Shown piece by piece: positions 53,943 through 63,505 of a stretch of DNA of 64,000 nucleotides. A model generated the notes under the pieces. The model was not told the origin of the DNA. It worked only from the letters and a program-made list of their open reading frames with translations, and made no database searches. Every line of letters begins with the position of its first letter. Position 1 is the first letter of the stretch. A program made the position numbers and the translations under genes. This DNA is from Planctomycetota bacterium (GTDB taxonomy: Bacteria > Planctomycetota > Planctomycetia > Pirellulales > Pirellulaceae). The stretch is taken from NCBI GenBank assembly GCA_016872725.1, contig VGZC01000005.1, forward strand, positions 62,001-126,000, written 5' to 3'.

Positions 53943-55397
53943 TCAGACGTATTTCGCGTCGGGTATTTCGAAACCGGCCCGATTGGCGTCCTTGAGAAGC
54001 CGGTTGGCGTCTTCCGCGTGTTCCCCCGTGTGCCGTTCGATCTTGGGGTCGTACGTGAGCCATGGTCCGACGACATACTCGGCGTTGTCCTGCACCCCGA
54101 CACCCTTTTGCATGATCTCGTGCAGCTTCAGGAAGTGGTCGCTCGCATCCGAATGATCGGCGAATCCGCCGGCTTTCGCATTGAAGGGGACTTTGGCGCC
54201 GAGCCGGTACGAGTTGTTCATGAGGTGTCCGAGCACGCACGCGTAGTGGGCGTCGAGCGCGGTGCCGTTGGCCATCGCCGGATTCCCTGCCCGCACGGCG
54301 GCGATGAACGCGCCCCAATTGCCGCCTGGCGTCACCTTGCCCGGAGGCAGTTTGACGTCCTCGCCCTTGGTCTCGCCCTTCGCGTAGAGCTTGTCGCGGA
54401 TGATCCGCGACCCGTCCGCGAAATAGTATTCGTTCTCGACTTGATGCTGGTATCCCTCGTAGTTGACGTTGCGCACGTTGAAGAAGACATGTTGGCCGTT
54501 GGGGTATTCCGCGATACCCATCATCGTGTTGGGCGTTTCACCCTGGTCGTTCCACTGGAACCGGCCGCCGAGCGCCATCACGCGCACCGGATGGGTCTGG
54601 TCGGTGTTGAGGGCCCACCGGGCGATGTCAAGCTGATGGGTGCCCTGGTTGTTCATGTCGCCGTTGCCGCTCTTCCAAAACCAGTGCCAGTTGTAATGCA
54701 CGTAGTTGGCGTGGAATGCGTCGATTTGAGCCGGGCCGCGCCACAAATTCCAATCGAGCTGGCTCGGCGGATCACCGGCATCCTTGTGTCCGATGCTCCC
54801 GCGCGGTTTGCAGCAATAGCCGTACGAGATCTTGAGCGGACCGAACTTGCCGGCCTGGATCGCTTCGTGGAGCCCGGCGATCGCCGCGCTGCTTCGGCTC
54901 TGTGTGCCGTGCTGAATCACCACGCCGTACTTCTTCTGCGCTTCGACGACGACGCGCCCCTCGTCGCAGTCGTGGCTCATCGGCTTCTCGACGTAAACAT
55001 GCTTGCCGGCCTGCGCAGCCCAGATCGTGATGAGCGAATGCCAGTGGTTCGGCGTCGCGACGGAGACGGCATCGACATTCTTGTCCGCGATCGCTTCGCG
55101 CACGTCCGCGGCGCCTCGCGTCGTGAACGGGCCCTTGACTCGGCTTTCCAGCGATTTCAGCGTGCGGGCGAGCACGTCCCGGTCGGGGTCGATGACGTAT
55201 GCGATCTCGACGTTCTCCTGGTCCAGCCAGCCGTCGATGTGGCTTTTGCCCCGGCCGTTGAGTCCGGCGACGGCGATCCGGATTTTCTCGTTCGCGCCGC
55301 GGACGTCGCCCGAGGCCCGAGTTCCCGTGATGAGCAGTGAGGCTCCGGCGGCGGCCGTGGTCGTTCGCAGGAAATCGCGTCGGCTGAGATTCGACAT
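53943..55397 (-). CDS. Tat-exported Gfo/Idh/MocA family oxidoreductase
   Basis: A 484-residue NAD(P)-dependent oxidoreductase. The N-terminus SRRDFLRTTTAAAGASLLI is a textbook twin-arginine signal, so the protein is exported folded, probably with its cofactor. The Rossmann domain begins IRIAVAGLNGRGKSH and includes the family motif EKPMSHD (EKP). The C-terminal domain has GGNWGAFIAAVRAG. Such exported paralogues are numerous in planctomycetes and are thought to act on sugars or sugar alcohols; the substrate here is unknown. GGGAG lies eight bases before ATG 55397. Confidence 0.92.
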   Translation of the reverse strand: MSNLSRRDFLRTTTAAAGASLLITGTRASGDVRGANEKIRIAVAGLNGRGKSHIDGWLDQENVEIAYVIDPDRDVLARTLKSLESRVKGPFTTRGAADVREAIADKNVDAVSVATPNHWHSLITIWAAQAGKHVYVEKPMSHDCDEGRVVVEAQKKYGVVIQHGTQSRSSAAIAGLHEAIQAGKFGPLKISYGYCCKPRGSIGHKDAGDPPSQLDWNLWRGPAQIDAFHANYVHYNWHWFWKSGNGDMNNQGTHQLDIARWALNTDQTHPVRVMALGGRFQWNDQGETPNTMMGIAEYPNGQHVFFNVRNVNYEGYQHQVENEYYFADGSRIIRDKLYAKGETKGEDVKLPPGKVTPGGNWGAFIAAVRAGNPAMANGTALDAHYACVLGHLMNNSYRLGAKVPFNAKAGGFADHSDASDHFLKLHEIMQKGVGVQDNAEYVVGPWLTYDPKIERHTGEHAEDANRLLKDANRAGFEIPDAKYV

Positions 55398-55724
55398 AAC
55401 GCACACTCCCGTTCAGAGGTTCGAGCGTCCAGAATGTCCGACGATGCCGGCCGGACGCGTCGATGATACGGCAAACGCGGCCCGGACACAAACACGTCTT
55501 GGATTTTGGAACGGAGTTCCCGGATTCCCGTGCGAGCGCGGCCGAACGGGGTTCGCGAACGGCCCGGTCCCGCATGCGGCGCTCGGCCCGCATATGGTAC
55601 GATCCCCGGTTTGACGAAGGCCGGCGCTCGAGGTCCATCCGAGTCGGTCGGGTCGGTCGGATCCGAGTGCGGCGGCGCGCGAATCGCGGGTCCAAGAGGT
55701 CTTATTGCGGGGAGGCACGGATCG

Positions 55725-56471
55725 ATGGGCGACAAGGGACAGGTAGCGCTGATCACCGGTTCCGCGACGGGCGTGGGCCGTGCCTGCGCGGTTCGTTTCG
55801 CTCAGCGCGGTTTCGACGTCTGTGTGAACTACTCCCGGAGCGAGGCGGAGGCGCGAGAGACGGCTGAATCGGTCGAACGGTCGGGAGGCCGCGCGATCGT
55901 CGCGCGATGCGATGTTTCCGACGACGCGCAGGTCCGCGCGATGCTCGCCGAAGTCGAACGGGCATTCGGGCGACTCGATGTGCTCGTCAATAACGCGGCC
56001 CGAACGCACTTCGTTCCCCATGCGAAGCTCGATGACTTATCCGAAAGCCAATGGGACGAGATCCTGGGCGTCAATCTGAAAGGCCCCTTCTTCGTGACGC
56101 GAGCCGCCGTTCCCCTCCTCAGGAAATCGCCCCGCGCCGCGATCGTCAACGTGAGTTCGGTCGCCGGCGTCTCGGGGATGGGTTCGTCGATCGCCTATTG
56201 CGCGAGCAAGGGAGGTCTGAACACGCTCACCCGGTCGCTCGCCCGCGCACTTGCTCCGATCCGCGTCAACGCCGTCTGTCCGGGGCCCATCGATTCGCGT
56301 TGGCTGCGCGCCGTCATGACCGAGGAACAGCTCAACGCGCTGGTCGCCGACTACCCGCTCGCCCGCGCGGCGACCCCCGACGATATCGCGGACACCGTGC
56401 TCTACCTGGCCGCCGGGACGTCGCTCACCACGGGCCAATGCCTCGTCGTCGACGGGGGACGAACCATTTGA
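55725..56471 (+). CDS. Short-chain dehydrogenase/reductase
   Basis: A 248-residue classical SDR. The cofactor motif is TGSATGVGRA (residues 11-20, TGxxxGxG), NNAART is the NNAG-type motif, and the catalytic Ser-Tyr-Lys are in NVSSVAG and YCASK. Similar enzymes include FabG-like 3-oxoacyl reductases and sugar dehydrogenases; the exact substrate is not evident. GGGGAGG precedes ATG 55725 by nine bases. It is transcribed divergently from the Gfo/Idh/MocA gene. Confidence 0.92.
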   Translation: MGDKGQVALITGSATGVGRACAVRFAQRGFDVCVNYSRSEAEARETAESVERSGGRAIVARCDVSDDAQVRAMLAEVERAFGRLDVLVNNAARTHFVPHAKLDDLSESQWDEILGVNLKGPFFVTRAAVPLLRKSPRAAIVNVSSVAGVSGMGSSIAYCASKGGLNTLTRSLARALAPIRVNAVCPGPIDSRWLRAVMTEEQLNALVADYPLARAATPDDIADTVLYLAAGTSLTTGQCLVVDGGRTI

Positions 56472-56624
56472 CGGGTCCCTACCATCCACGCATGGCACCG
56501 CGCGACCACTTCCTCTTCGTAGCCAGGCTCGCCAGAGCGTGGATTGCGTCGGAGCGCGCTTCGGCCACCGTCTGGCGACGGTGGCTACCGCCAGTGGATG
56601 CCGCCCTGAGCCACGCTCGCCAGG
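56472..56624. repeat. Intergenic inverted-repeat region, possible dispersed element
   Basis: Between convergent genes. GAGCGTGG at 56535-56542 and CCACGCTC at 56611-56618 are inverted copies, each next to CGCCAG/CGCCAGG, and a further small stem (CTGGCG/CGCCAG) lies between them. The arrangement can fold into a branched structure. From memory, sequences like this are dispersed in planctomycete genomes; only one copy is seen in this window. Confidence 0.4.
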
Positions 56625-58118
56625 TCAGCGGGCGATTGTGTGGTGGTACATGTTCCGCGCGTTGTCGTCGCACAGACCGACCGAATTGAACGGCGCGATC
56701 GCTTCGCGGAACGCGCGGCGCGCGTCCTCGATGGAGGGCTCGTCGTCCAAACGGGTTGAGGCGTCGAGCAGCGTTGCGTAGAGCCGTTCGAGCACGGGGC
56801 GCAGTTCGGGGTCGTTCGCGCACAGGAACGAATCATGGCGGCCCGCCTTGCGCCGCTGCTCGTACGTCACAACGGCCGTGAAATAGAGCATGGCGGCCAG
56901 GACGAAGAGCGGGAACGAGCCCATCGTCGCATAGACGGCGTGGATCAGTCGATCGGCCATGTCGAATTCGGCGCGGATGGCCCGCTCGTACGCGAGCAAC
57001 TCGGGATCGAGCGACGAACCGATCCCGTGACGGTCGATCGCGATCGCCAGCCGCTCGATCGCGCTCAGCGTGAACGCGATTCCCATGCTGTGCATCGGAT
57101 CGATGAACCCGTAGGCGAACGGAAGCGACGCCCAGCCAGGCCCGGCCGCCCGTTCGCATCGCCGCTGCAAACGGTCTTCGACGATCCACCGGCCGGGAAT
57201 CGGCGCGAGCCGGGCGGCGCCGAGCTGATCGGCGAGGCTTGGATAGCGATCGAGCCACGCGCGCCAAACCGCATCGGGATCGTGGATCGCCAGCGTGTCG
57301 TGTTTTCGGCCGAGCGCCAACCCCACGCTGACCCGACCGCAGTCGAAGGGCAACATCCACATCCAGGCATCGTCGAAGATGTGGTGCAATGCCGCGTCGT
57401 CGCACGGGAATGGATGATCGTCGAGCCGCGCGCCGCGCGAGGCCAATACGTCGGCCCATCGCCCGACATCGTCGAAGTGCGTATAGATCGACCTCGAATA
57501 GGCGCGCATCGACGGCGTATCGTCGCCCGCGTCCAGCCACCGTCGACCGAAACCGCCGCTCCCCGACGCGTCGATCAGCAGGTCCGATTCGATATCCCAG
57601 CTCCGCGCCGGGTCGCGCAGCCGCAATCCCCATCGAATCCCCGCATCGCAGGCCTCGACCGTCGTTCGCTCGTGCAGGACCGTTCCGAGCTCGACCGCTT
57701 CGCGCGCGAGGAACTGATCGACGTCGGCCCGCAGCCAGTGCGTGTCGCACCGGTCATCGTCGCCGCTCGCGGCGACAAGCAACTCGTTGCCGTGCTCGGG
57801 CGACGCCTGGAACGCGCGCCCCGGCTCGTGCCGGAAGTAACTAAACCCGCGTTTCCGGCCCCGCTCGATCCCAGGGTAGGTTCGGCGCCACGATCCATAC
57901 TGGGCGAGCGGCGCGATCCTGGGAAGGTCGTAGCGCGAGGCCAGATCGGCGAGGATCATGTCGGCGATCGGCGTCGACGATTCGCCGATCGCGAACCGCG
58001 GATGACACGTCCGTTCCACCAGGACCACGCGTTTTCCCAATCGAGTGAGTACCATGGCGAGCAGACTGCCGCCGAAGCCCGACCCGATGATCGCGACGTC
58101 GTATCGTGAGGCTCCCAT
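56625..58118 (-). CDS. Halogenase-like FAD-dependent monooxygenase
   Basis: A 497-residue flavoprotein. GSGFGGS near residue 13 is the FAD dinucleotide motif and GESSTP follows where tryptophan-halogenase-type enzymes have their conserved GExT/S. WMWMLPF resembles the WxWxIP motif of flavin-dependent halogenases, and GFIDPMHSMGIAF the C-terminal FAD site. The catalytic Lys of true halogenases was not found at the expected place. A hydrophobic stretch (LFVLAAMLYFTAVV) lies near residue 415. ATG 58118 is chosen because the longer frame starts inside its own ribosome-binding site. A reductase or dehydrogenase of the same fold is equally possible. Confidence 0.8.
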   Translation of the reverse strand: MGASRYDVAIIGSGFGGSLLAMVLTRLGKRVVLVERTCHPRFAIGESSTPIADMILADLASRYDLPRIAPLAQYGSWRRTYPGIERGRKRGFSYFRHEPGRAFQASPEHGNELLVAASGDDDRCDTHWLRADVDQFLAREAVELGTVLHERTTVEACDAGIRWGLRLRDPARSWDIESDLLIDASGSGGFGRRWLDAGDDTPSMRAYSRSIYTHFDDVGRWADVLASRGARLDDHPFPCDDAALHHIFDDAWMWMLPFDCGRVSVGLALGRKHDTLAIHDPDAVWRAWLDRYPSLADQLGAARLAPIPGRWIVEDRLQRRCERAAGPGWASLPFAYGFIDPMHSMGIAFTLSAIERLAIAIDRHGIGSSLDPELLAYERAIRAEFDMADRLIHAVYATMGSFPLFVLAAMLYFTAVVTYEQRRKAGRHDSFLCANDPELRPVLERLYATLLDASTRLDDEPSIEDARRAFREAIAPFNSVGLCDDNARNMYHHTIAR

Positions 58119-58268
58119 TCCGCGCGTTTCCTCCACGGCGCGGCGCCGCCGCGCGGTCCCCCGCTCACCGACCTCGAAAACCGCCGAGGCTCCATGGCGA
58201 GCGGCGCAGCGATTCTACCAACGGCCGGTTCGCGCCGCAAACGGCCCATCCCTGTCGCCGACGCCCAC

Positions 58269-59210
58269 TCAATGACTCTTCGAGGCGGAATGGGGTTTCG
58301 ACGAGCCCTTGGACGTGGAGCTCTTGGACGACGAGCCTTTTGATGACTTCGAGCCGTGTGATTTCGACGACCCGGACCCGGAGGCGCGCGACTTGGAGGA
58401 ACCGGATCGCGGCGCATGCGACTCCGACGAGCTCGAACCCGTTGCATGGGAATCGCCGGAGCCGGCTTTGACGGGATGGGCGGTCGAGGACGAGGACGCG
58501 TGGCCCGCGTTGGCCGGATCCTCCCGCATGAAGCGCCCTTCCCGCTCGGATTCGGTGCCGACCAGATGGGTCGCCAATTCGTTAAGCAGGAAGATCTCGA
58601 CCGACGAATTGCGCCGCATCAGGTTGGGGTCCGTGCCGATCGTGAACGGTTCGTGTGAGCCGGCGGACGTGAGTCGGATCCGCTCGGAGGGTATCCCCCG
58701 CGCTTCGAGATGGCGCAGCACCGCAACGGCCCGCTCGTAACTCAGATGCCACGCGTCCCGGTACGGTCCATCGGGGGGCAATGGACGACGGGACGCGTGT
58801 CCGCGGAGTTCGATCTTCTGCGGCCTGCCCACGATCCTCGGGATCAGTTCGTCGAGCCGCTTCTTGGCGTCCTCGGTCAATTCGGCCGTTGTTTCGTCGA
58901 ACAGGACGATCTCTCCGACCGCGCTCCGATTGCCGCGGTCCGGGTCGAACTCGGGAGGAATGTCCTGATTCTCGGTGCTGAGCTGGCCGGGGTTCTTGGG
59001 CGCTTCGGGCGCGAGGCCGTCCTTGGGATAGAGGTCGATGAGCGGCGGAAGGAGTTGGCCGTTGGACGGAGGTTCGCGGAAGTGCTTGGCGACCGCCTCC
59101 TTCACCTTTTCACTTTGCGAAATGAGCCACATGACCATGAAGAACGCCATCATGGCCGTCACAAAGTCGGCATACGCCACCTTCCAGGCTCCGCCACCAT
59201 GACCCGCCAT
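58269..59210 (-). CDS. motB: MotB/OmpA-family stator protein with a low-complexity tail
   Basis: A 313-residue inner-membrane protein. The membrane helix near the N-terminus contains AYADFVTAMMAFFMVMW, including the proton-binding Asp of MotB (here D15). An OmpA-like peptidoglycan-binding domain follows (ELRGHASRR, SYERAVAVLRHLEARGI, LTSAGSHEP). The last 75 residues are almost entirely Ser, Lys, His and Gly, which is unusual. GGAG lies ten bases before ATG 59210. The gene directly follows motA. No flagellar genes are in the window. Confidence 0.92.
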   Translation of the reverse strand: MAGHGGGAWKVAYADFVTAMMAFFMVMWLISQSEKVKEAVAKHFREPPSNGQLLPPLIDLYPKDGLAPEAPKNPGQLSTENQDIPPEFDPDRGNRSAVGEIVLFDETTAELTEDAKKRLDELIPRIVGRPQKIELRGHASRRPLPPDGPYRDAWHLSYERAVAVLRHLEARGIPSERIRLTSAGSHEPFTIGTDPNLMRRNSSVEIFLLNELATHLVGTESEREGRFMREDPANAGHASSSSTAHPVKAGSGDSHATGSSSSESHAPRSGSSKSRASGSGSSKSHGSKSSKGSSSKSSTSKGSSKPHSASKSH

Positions 59211-59267
59211 TCGCGTTGCACTCCCGGCGCCGTGTTGAGTTCGCTGAATACGTTCGCGTCGCGTCGT

Positions 59268-60155
59268 CTAGCCGATTTCCTTGAGGATCGATTCCATTTC
59301 CTCCTGGCTCGGCCGCACGTCGCTCGGCACGCCTCGCCGAGCTTTCTCGACGATGACCTTCGGAGGCACACTGTTGGCCATCTCCTCGATCATCGAACCG
59401 ATCGTCCGGTAGTAGGCGAGTTCCGCGAGTCCGAGGAACTCCATCTGCACGCCGAGCGGCGCGAAGAAGCCGTACGACAGGAGGATCCCGAGGAACGTTC
59501 CGACCAGCGCGGCTCCGACCTTGTGCCCGATCTCCTCGACCGGCCCGTCGATCGCCCCCATCGTGATGACGATCCCCATGACGGCGGCGACGATCCCGAA
59601 TCCGGGGAGCCCGTCGGCCGTCTTTCCAAGCACGGTGAGCGGCCCGTGGTGTTCGGCCTCCATCGTTCGCAGCTCCGCGTTGATCAGCTTGGGAATCTGA
59701 TCCGGCGCGACGGCGCCGTCGACGAGGAGAGTCAGCGTTCCGCAAATGAACTTGATCGTGTGGTGGTTCTTTTCAACCGTCGGGTATTTCGAGAAGATGT
59801 TGCTTTCATGCGGATTGCTGAGATGGCTTTCCAGGGCGAGCATGCCGTTGCGTCGAGCCTCGGACATCAGCTCGTACATGACCTTGAATAGTTCGACATA
59901 CGCCTTCTTGTTGAATGGAGCTCCCTTGAGCGTCTGCAATACGCCCTTGACCAGGTCGATCAGGACTTTCTTGGGCGACATGACGATGAGCGCGCCGAGC
60001 GCCGCTCCGCCGATCGTGACCAGTTCGGAGGGGTGGACCAGCGCGTGCATGTGGCCGCCGGCCATCGCGAAGCCGCCGAGCACCGATGCGAGAACGACGA
60101 TGAATCCGACGATGACGATCATGACGGTTTTGCCCGCGGACGATGGGGGTGGCAT
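59268..60155 (-). CDS. motA: MotA-family stator proton channel
   Basis: A 295-residue membrane protein with four predicted helices. Typical features are an N-terminal helix (VMIVIVGFIVVLASVLGGF), SELVTIGGAALGALIVM, PGFGIVAAVMGIVITMG and LVGTFLGILLSYGFFAPLG. It would form the proton channel with MotB and power flagellar rotation. No strong ribosome-binding site precedes ATG 60155. The gene is divergent from the glycosylase gene. Confidence 0.95.
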   Translation of the reverse strand: MPPPSSAGKTVMIVIVGFIVVLASVLGGFAMAGGHMHALVHPSELVTIGGAALGALIVMSPKKVLIDLVKGVLQTLKGAPFNKKAYVELFKVMYELMSEARRNGMLALESHLSNPHESNIFSKYPTVEKNHHTIKFICGTLTLLVDGAVAPDQIPKLINAELRTMEAEHHGPLTVLGKTADGLPGFGIVAAVMGIVITMGAIDGPVEEIGHKVGAALVGTFLGILLSYGFFAPLGVQMEFLGLAELAYYRTIGSMIEEMANSVPPKVIVEKARRGVPSDVRPSQEEMESILKEIG

Positions 60156-60266
60156 TCAACGAGCAAGTGTAGGTCACGGTGCGACGCGCGGCGCGGCGCG
60201 GGGTAAGGTCCCGGCGCGGCGCGGAATCGGCGGGGACCTCGATCGGACGTTGCGGAGGCGCCGCCC

Positions 60267-60899
60267 ATGCGTTTGACCGCCGAGCGAATCCGGGTGGCCT
60301 GCCGCCACCTGCGGACACGCGACCCCGTCATGCGCGCCATGATCGATAAGGTCGGCCCGTTCACGCTGCGATTCAACGACGACCGATTCGCCATGCTCGT
60401 CCGCTCGATCATCTCCCAGCAGATCTCGACCACCGCCGCGACCCGTATTCGCGACCGCCTGATCGAACGAGCGGGCGACGAGGGTGTGACGGCCGAGTGG
60501 ATCGCGCGGCGCGATCCCGACGAACTGCGGGCGGTCGGCCTCTCGTCCCAGAAGACCACCTACCTGCTCGACCTCGCCGACAAAGTGAGGTCCGGAGACA
60601 TTGAGCTGAGGACCATCGGACGGTTGTCGGACGAGCGGATCATCGAGATGTTGACTCGCGTGCGAGGGATCGGAGTCTGGACCGCGCAGATGTTCTTGAT
60701 CTTCTCGCTCGGTCGTCCGGACGTCTTTCCGCACGGAGACCTGGGCATCCGGGTCTCGATCCGCGACCGCTACGGCCTCGCCGATCTGCCCGACATGAAG
60801 ACCGGACTGACGATCGCGGCCCCCTGGCGCCCCTACGCGACCGTCGCGAGTTGGTATTGCTGGCGCATGCTCGAAGCCGAACCCAAGCCAAGACCCTGA
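60267..60899 (+). CDS. AlkA-type DNA-3-methyladenine glycosylase
   Basis: Removes alkylated bases in base-excision repair. The 210-residue protein is an HhH-GPD enzyme: ISQQISTTAATRIRDRL near residue 50, the helix-hairpin-helix RVRGIGVWTAQMF (about 131-143) and the catalytic Asp in FPHGDLGI. It lacks the N-terminal domain of E. coli AlkA, like the shorter Mag1-type enzymes. GGAGG lies eight bases before ATG 60267. Confidence 0.9.
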   Translation: MRLTAERIRVACRHLRTRDPVMRAMIDKVGPFTLRFNDDRFAMLVRSIISQQISTTAATRIRDRLIERAGDEGVTAEWIARRDPDELRAVGLSSQKTTYLLDLADKVRSGDIELRTIGRLSDERIIEMLTRVRGIGVWTAQMFLIFSLGRPDVFPHGDLGIRVSIRDRYGLADLPDMKTGLTIAAPWRPYATVASWYCWRMLEAEPKPRP

Positions 60900-61195
60900 C
60901 GCACGCCGGAATCCACCCGTAGGGCAAGCATCCTGCCTGCCGATCCGACAACCGACTACGATCCGCACCTCGCGGACAAGGAGCTCGACCGCATGTATCG
61001 CGCCCAACGGCGATCCGTCCCACTCGGTTCGTCGCGGATCCCGTTCACCGCGATTGGCTTGATCCAGGGACTTGTCGGTGATCTGGGCGGAGTCGTTTTG
61101 GACCTTGAATATGAACCGGTGGCGGGCGCCGACGTATTCTCGCACCGGCCGAACGAAACCGATTTCCTGGCGCGTCGCACCGGTTGGACCTGACG
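60900..61195. other. Spacer with no confident gene
   Basis: Open frames occur on both strands but none has a ribosome-binding site or recognisable motif. CCGTAGGGCAAGCATCCTGCC at 60918-60938 resembles, from memory, a short sequence dispersed in planctomycete and related genomes. Confidence 0.4.
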
Positions 61196-61950
61196 ATGCG
61201 AGTGGACAGTCTCTCCGAGTCACTCTCGTATTCCAGCAAGTATGCGTTTCATAGTCCGGGAGGCATCGATCGCGACGTGTGGATCTTCGCCGTTCCTCCC
61301 GTGCACATGAGCCGGCTGCGGATCGAACCCGTGTTGGACGAAGCGTTCTATTTCCCCGACGGTTCGCACGCGGGGTACGCGTGGCATCATGGTTTCTGGC
61401 GGATCATCGACGCGTGGCGCCGCCCCAAGCCCGAATGGTGGATCACGAAACGAGTCTTCTCGCCCGTCTGGTTTCCCGTCCGCGAACTCGGCGCGGTTTC
61501 CGCGAACGGGGGCCTCGATATTCCGGTCGAGAATCGGTACTCCTTCACGAACTTCCGGGATCTCCCGGTCCCGGCGGGACCCGCGCCGCGCGTCACGGAT
61601 GATGGGACGCGGTCCGTTACCGAAGGTTCGGGATTCTCGCTCGTGTTTGATCGTGGCCGAGGTGAATTCGAGGCCGGCGATCCGAGGCATCGCGCCGTGC
61701 GGGAGAACGGCATCGAGCTGATTGTCGAGGAGCATTACGATCGGCTCGCGGGGACGATGCGCTGGCGAATGGACGGTTCGGGACGAGGCACCGTTGCGTT
61801 TCCATGTGCTCATGCGCTGCGAACTCGGACAAACCGTGCTCCGCGACGGCGATCTGCTTGAAGGGGATTGTGTCGTTGAATTGACGGATGTCGCACGGCT
61901 CTCCGAGCCGAGCTGCGGCGCGATACGCTATGGGTTCGGGAACTCGAAGG
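61196..61950 (+). pseudogene. Decayed GH2-type glycosidase remnant
   Basis: The frame from 61196 reads SPGGIDRDVWIFAVPPVHMSRLRIEP, the usual end of a GH2 sugar-binding domain, then within about 20 residues jumps to WHHGFWRIIDAWRRPKPEWW and NRYSFTNFRDL, the end of a GH2 catalytic barrel and the following Ig-like domain. The several hundred residues expected between are missing. Near 61790 the tail shifts frame: the later beta-sandwich sequence (RFHVLMRCELG to GFGNSKEHVV) continues in another frame up to about 61950. The signals point to a broken gene with an internal deletion and a frameshift, next to rhamnulokinase. Confidence 0.55.
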
Positions 61951-61961
61951 AGCATGTCGTA

Positions 61962-63470
61962 ATGGGTCGGACACATCGAGTCTACTTGGCCGTGGATTTG
62001 GGCGCGTCGAGCGGTCGGGTGGTCGCGGGCCTGTTCGATGGAGCTCGATTGGCGATCGAAGAGGTCCATCGATTCGAGAACGGGGGTGTGCTCGCCAACG
62101 ATCGCCTCTATTGGGACATCCTGGGACTATGGCAGCGGATTCAAGACGGATTGAGAGCGGCCTCGAATCGATACGGTGACCGGATCGCCAGCGTCGGCGT
62201 CGACACCTGGGGCGTCGACTTCGGACTCCTGGGGGAACACGATGAGTTGCTCGGCAATCCGTACCACTACCGCGACCGACATACCGATGGCGTGATGGAG
62301 AAGGTTGTTGCTCGGATCGGCCGCGAGACGATCTTTCAAGAGACCGGACTCCAGTTCCTCCCGTTCAACACGCTTTTCCAGTGGGTCGCCCTTCGGGAGG
62401 CGCGGTCGCCTCTGCTGAGGCATGCGAAGTCGTTCCTCATGATTCCCGATCTTTTCCATTGGCTGCTGACGGGAATCCGATCGAGCGAGTACACGAACGC
62501 GACAACCACCCAGTTCTTCAATCCAACGACCCGGGATTGGGCTCGAAGTCTGCTCGACCGTCTCGAGCTTCCTTCGCGCATGTTGGGCGAGATTCTCGAA
62601 CCGGGGACGCGCATTGGGAAGGTGCGTTCCAGCGTCGCCGGCGAGACCGGGTTGCGGGGCGTTGATGTCGTCTTGCCGGGGACGCACGATACGGCGAGCG
62701 CGGTGATGGCCGTGCCGGCGCGGGGGACGATCGGCGACGCGCCCGATTGGTGTTATTTGAGCAGCGGTACGTGGTCGCTGATGGGCGTCGAGCTGCGGCG
62801 CCCCGTCATCGATCGGCTTTGCGTCGAACGCAACTTCACGAACGAGGGCGGTGTCGGCGGGACCGTGCGGCTGCTCAAGAATATCGCCGGGCTTTGGCTC
62901 GTGCAGGAATGCCGTAGGATCTGGAAGCGCGAGGGTCGCGACCTGGATTGGGACGCACTGACCCGAGCCGCGTCCCAGTCGCCCGGCGGCCTTTCGCTCA
63001 TCGATCCCGATCATCCGCGATTCCTCGCCCCCGCCGACATGCCGGCGGAAATCCGCGCCGCGTGCCGCGAGACCCATCAGCCCGTTCCCGATACCGACGG
63101 CGCCGTCATTCGATGCGCGCTCGATAGCCTTGCCCTGCGTTATCGCGACGTCACGCGATGGCTTGAACAACTGACCGGCAGGCCGATCGACGTCGTCCAT
63201 GTCGTCGGAGGCGGATCGCGAAACCAGTTGCTCACCCAACGGACGGCCGATCTCTGCGGACGCATGGTCCTCGCCGGCCCCTCCGAGGCGACGGCCGTCG
63301 GAAATCTGATGATGCAGGCCGTCGCGGCCGGCGACGTGGCCGGAATCCCCGAGGCGCGCGACGTCATTCGGGCAAGCTTCCCGTTGATCGCGTGCGAGCC
63401 GAGCCCGGTGCCCGCATTCGACGAACTCGTTGCCCGCTTTGAGCAGGTCGTCGCGCAAATGGGCCGCTAG
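61962..63470 (+). CDS. rhaB: Rhamnulokinase (FGGY family)
   Basis: Phosphorylates L-rhamnulose to rhamnulose 1-phosphate. The 502-residue protein has AVDLGASSGRVVAG near the N-terminus, GVDTWGVDFGLL, GTHDTASAV and GGGSRNQLLTQRTADL, in the order and with the wording typical of RhaB rather than glycerol or xylulose kinases. AAGGAG lies nine bases before ATG 61962. The frame is open further upstream but that part is the tail of the GH2 remnant. No other rhamnose gene is in the window. Confidence 0.92.
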   Translation: MGRTHRVYLAVDLGASSGRVVAGLFDGARLAIEEVHRFENGGVLANDRLYWDILGLWQRIQDGLRAASNRYGDRIASVGVDTWGVDFGLLGEHDELLGNPYHYRDRHTDGVMEKVVARIGRETIFQETGLQFLPFNTLFQWVALREARSPLLRHAKSFLMIPDLFHWLLTGIRSSEYTNATTTQFFNPTTRDWARSLLDRLELPSRMLGEILEPGTRIGKVRSSVAGETGLRGVDVVLPGTHDTASAVMAVPARGTIGDAPDWCYLSSGTWSLMGVELRRPVIDRLCVERNFTNEGGVGGTVRLLKNIAGLWLVQECRRIWKREGRDLDWDALTRAASQSPGGLSLIDPDHPRFLAPADMPAEIRAACRETHQPVPDTDGAVIRCALDSLALRYRDVTRWLEQLTGRPIDVVHVVGGGSRNQLLTQRTADLCGRMVLAGPSEATAVGNLMMQAVAAGDVAGIPEARDVIRASFPLIACEPSPVPAFDELVARFEQVVAQMGR

Positions 63471-63505
63471 CCATAGCCCAGCTCGGGGCCCCGTACCATC
63501 GCCAT

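Noticed and set aside
60174-61223. A 349-codon minus-strand frame opposite the glycosylase and across the following spacer
   Set aside because: Its start region has a fairly protein-like sequence, but most of it mirrors the glycosylase gene and no family or ribosome-binding site was found.
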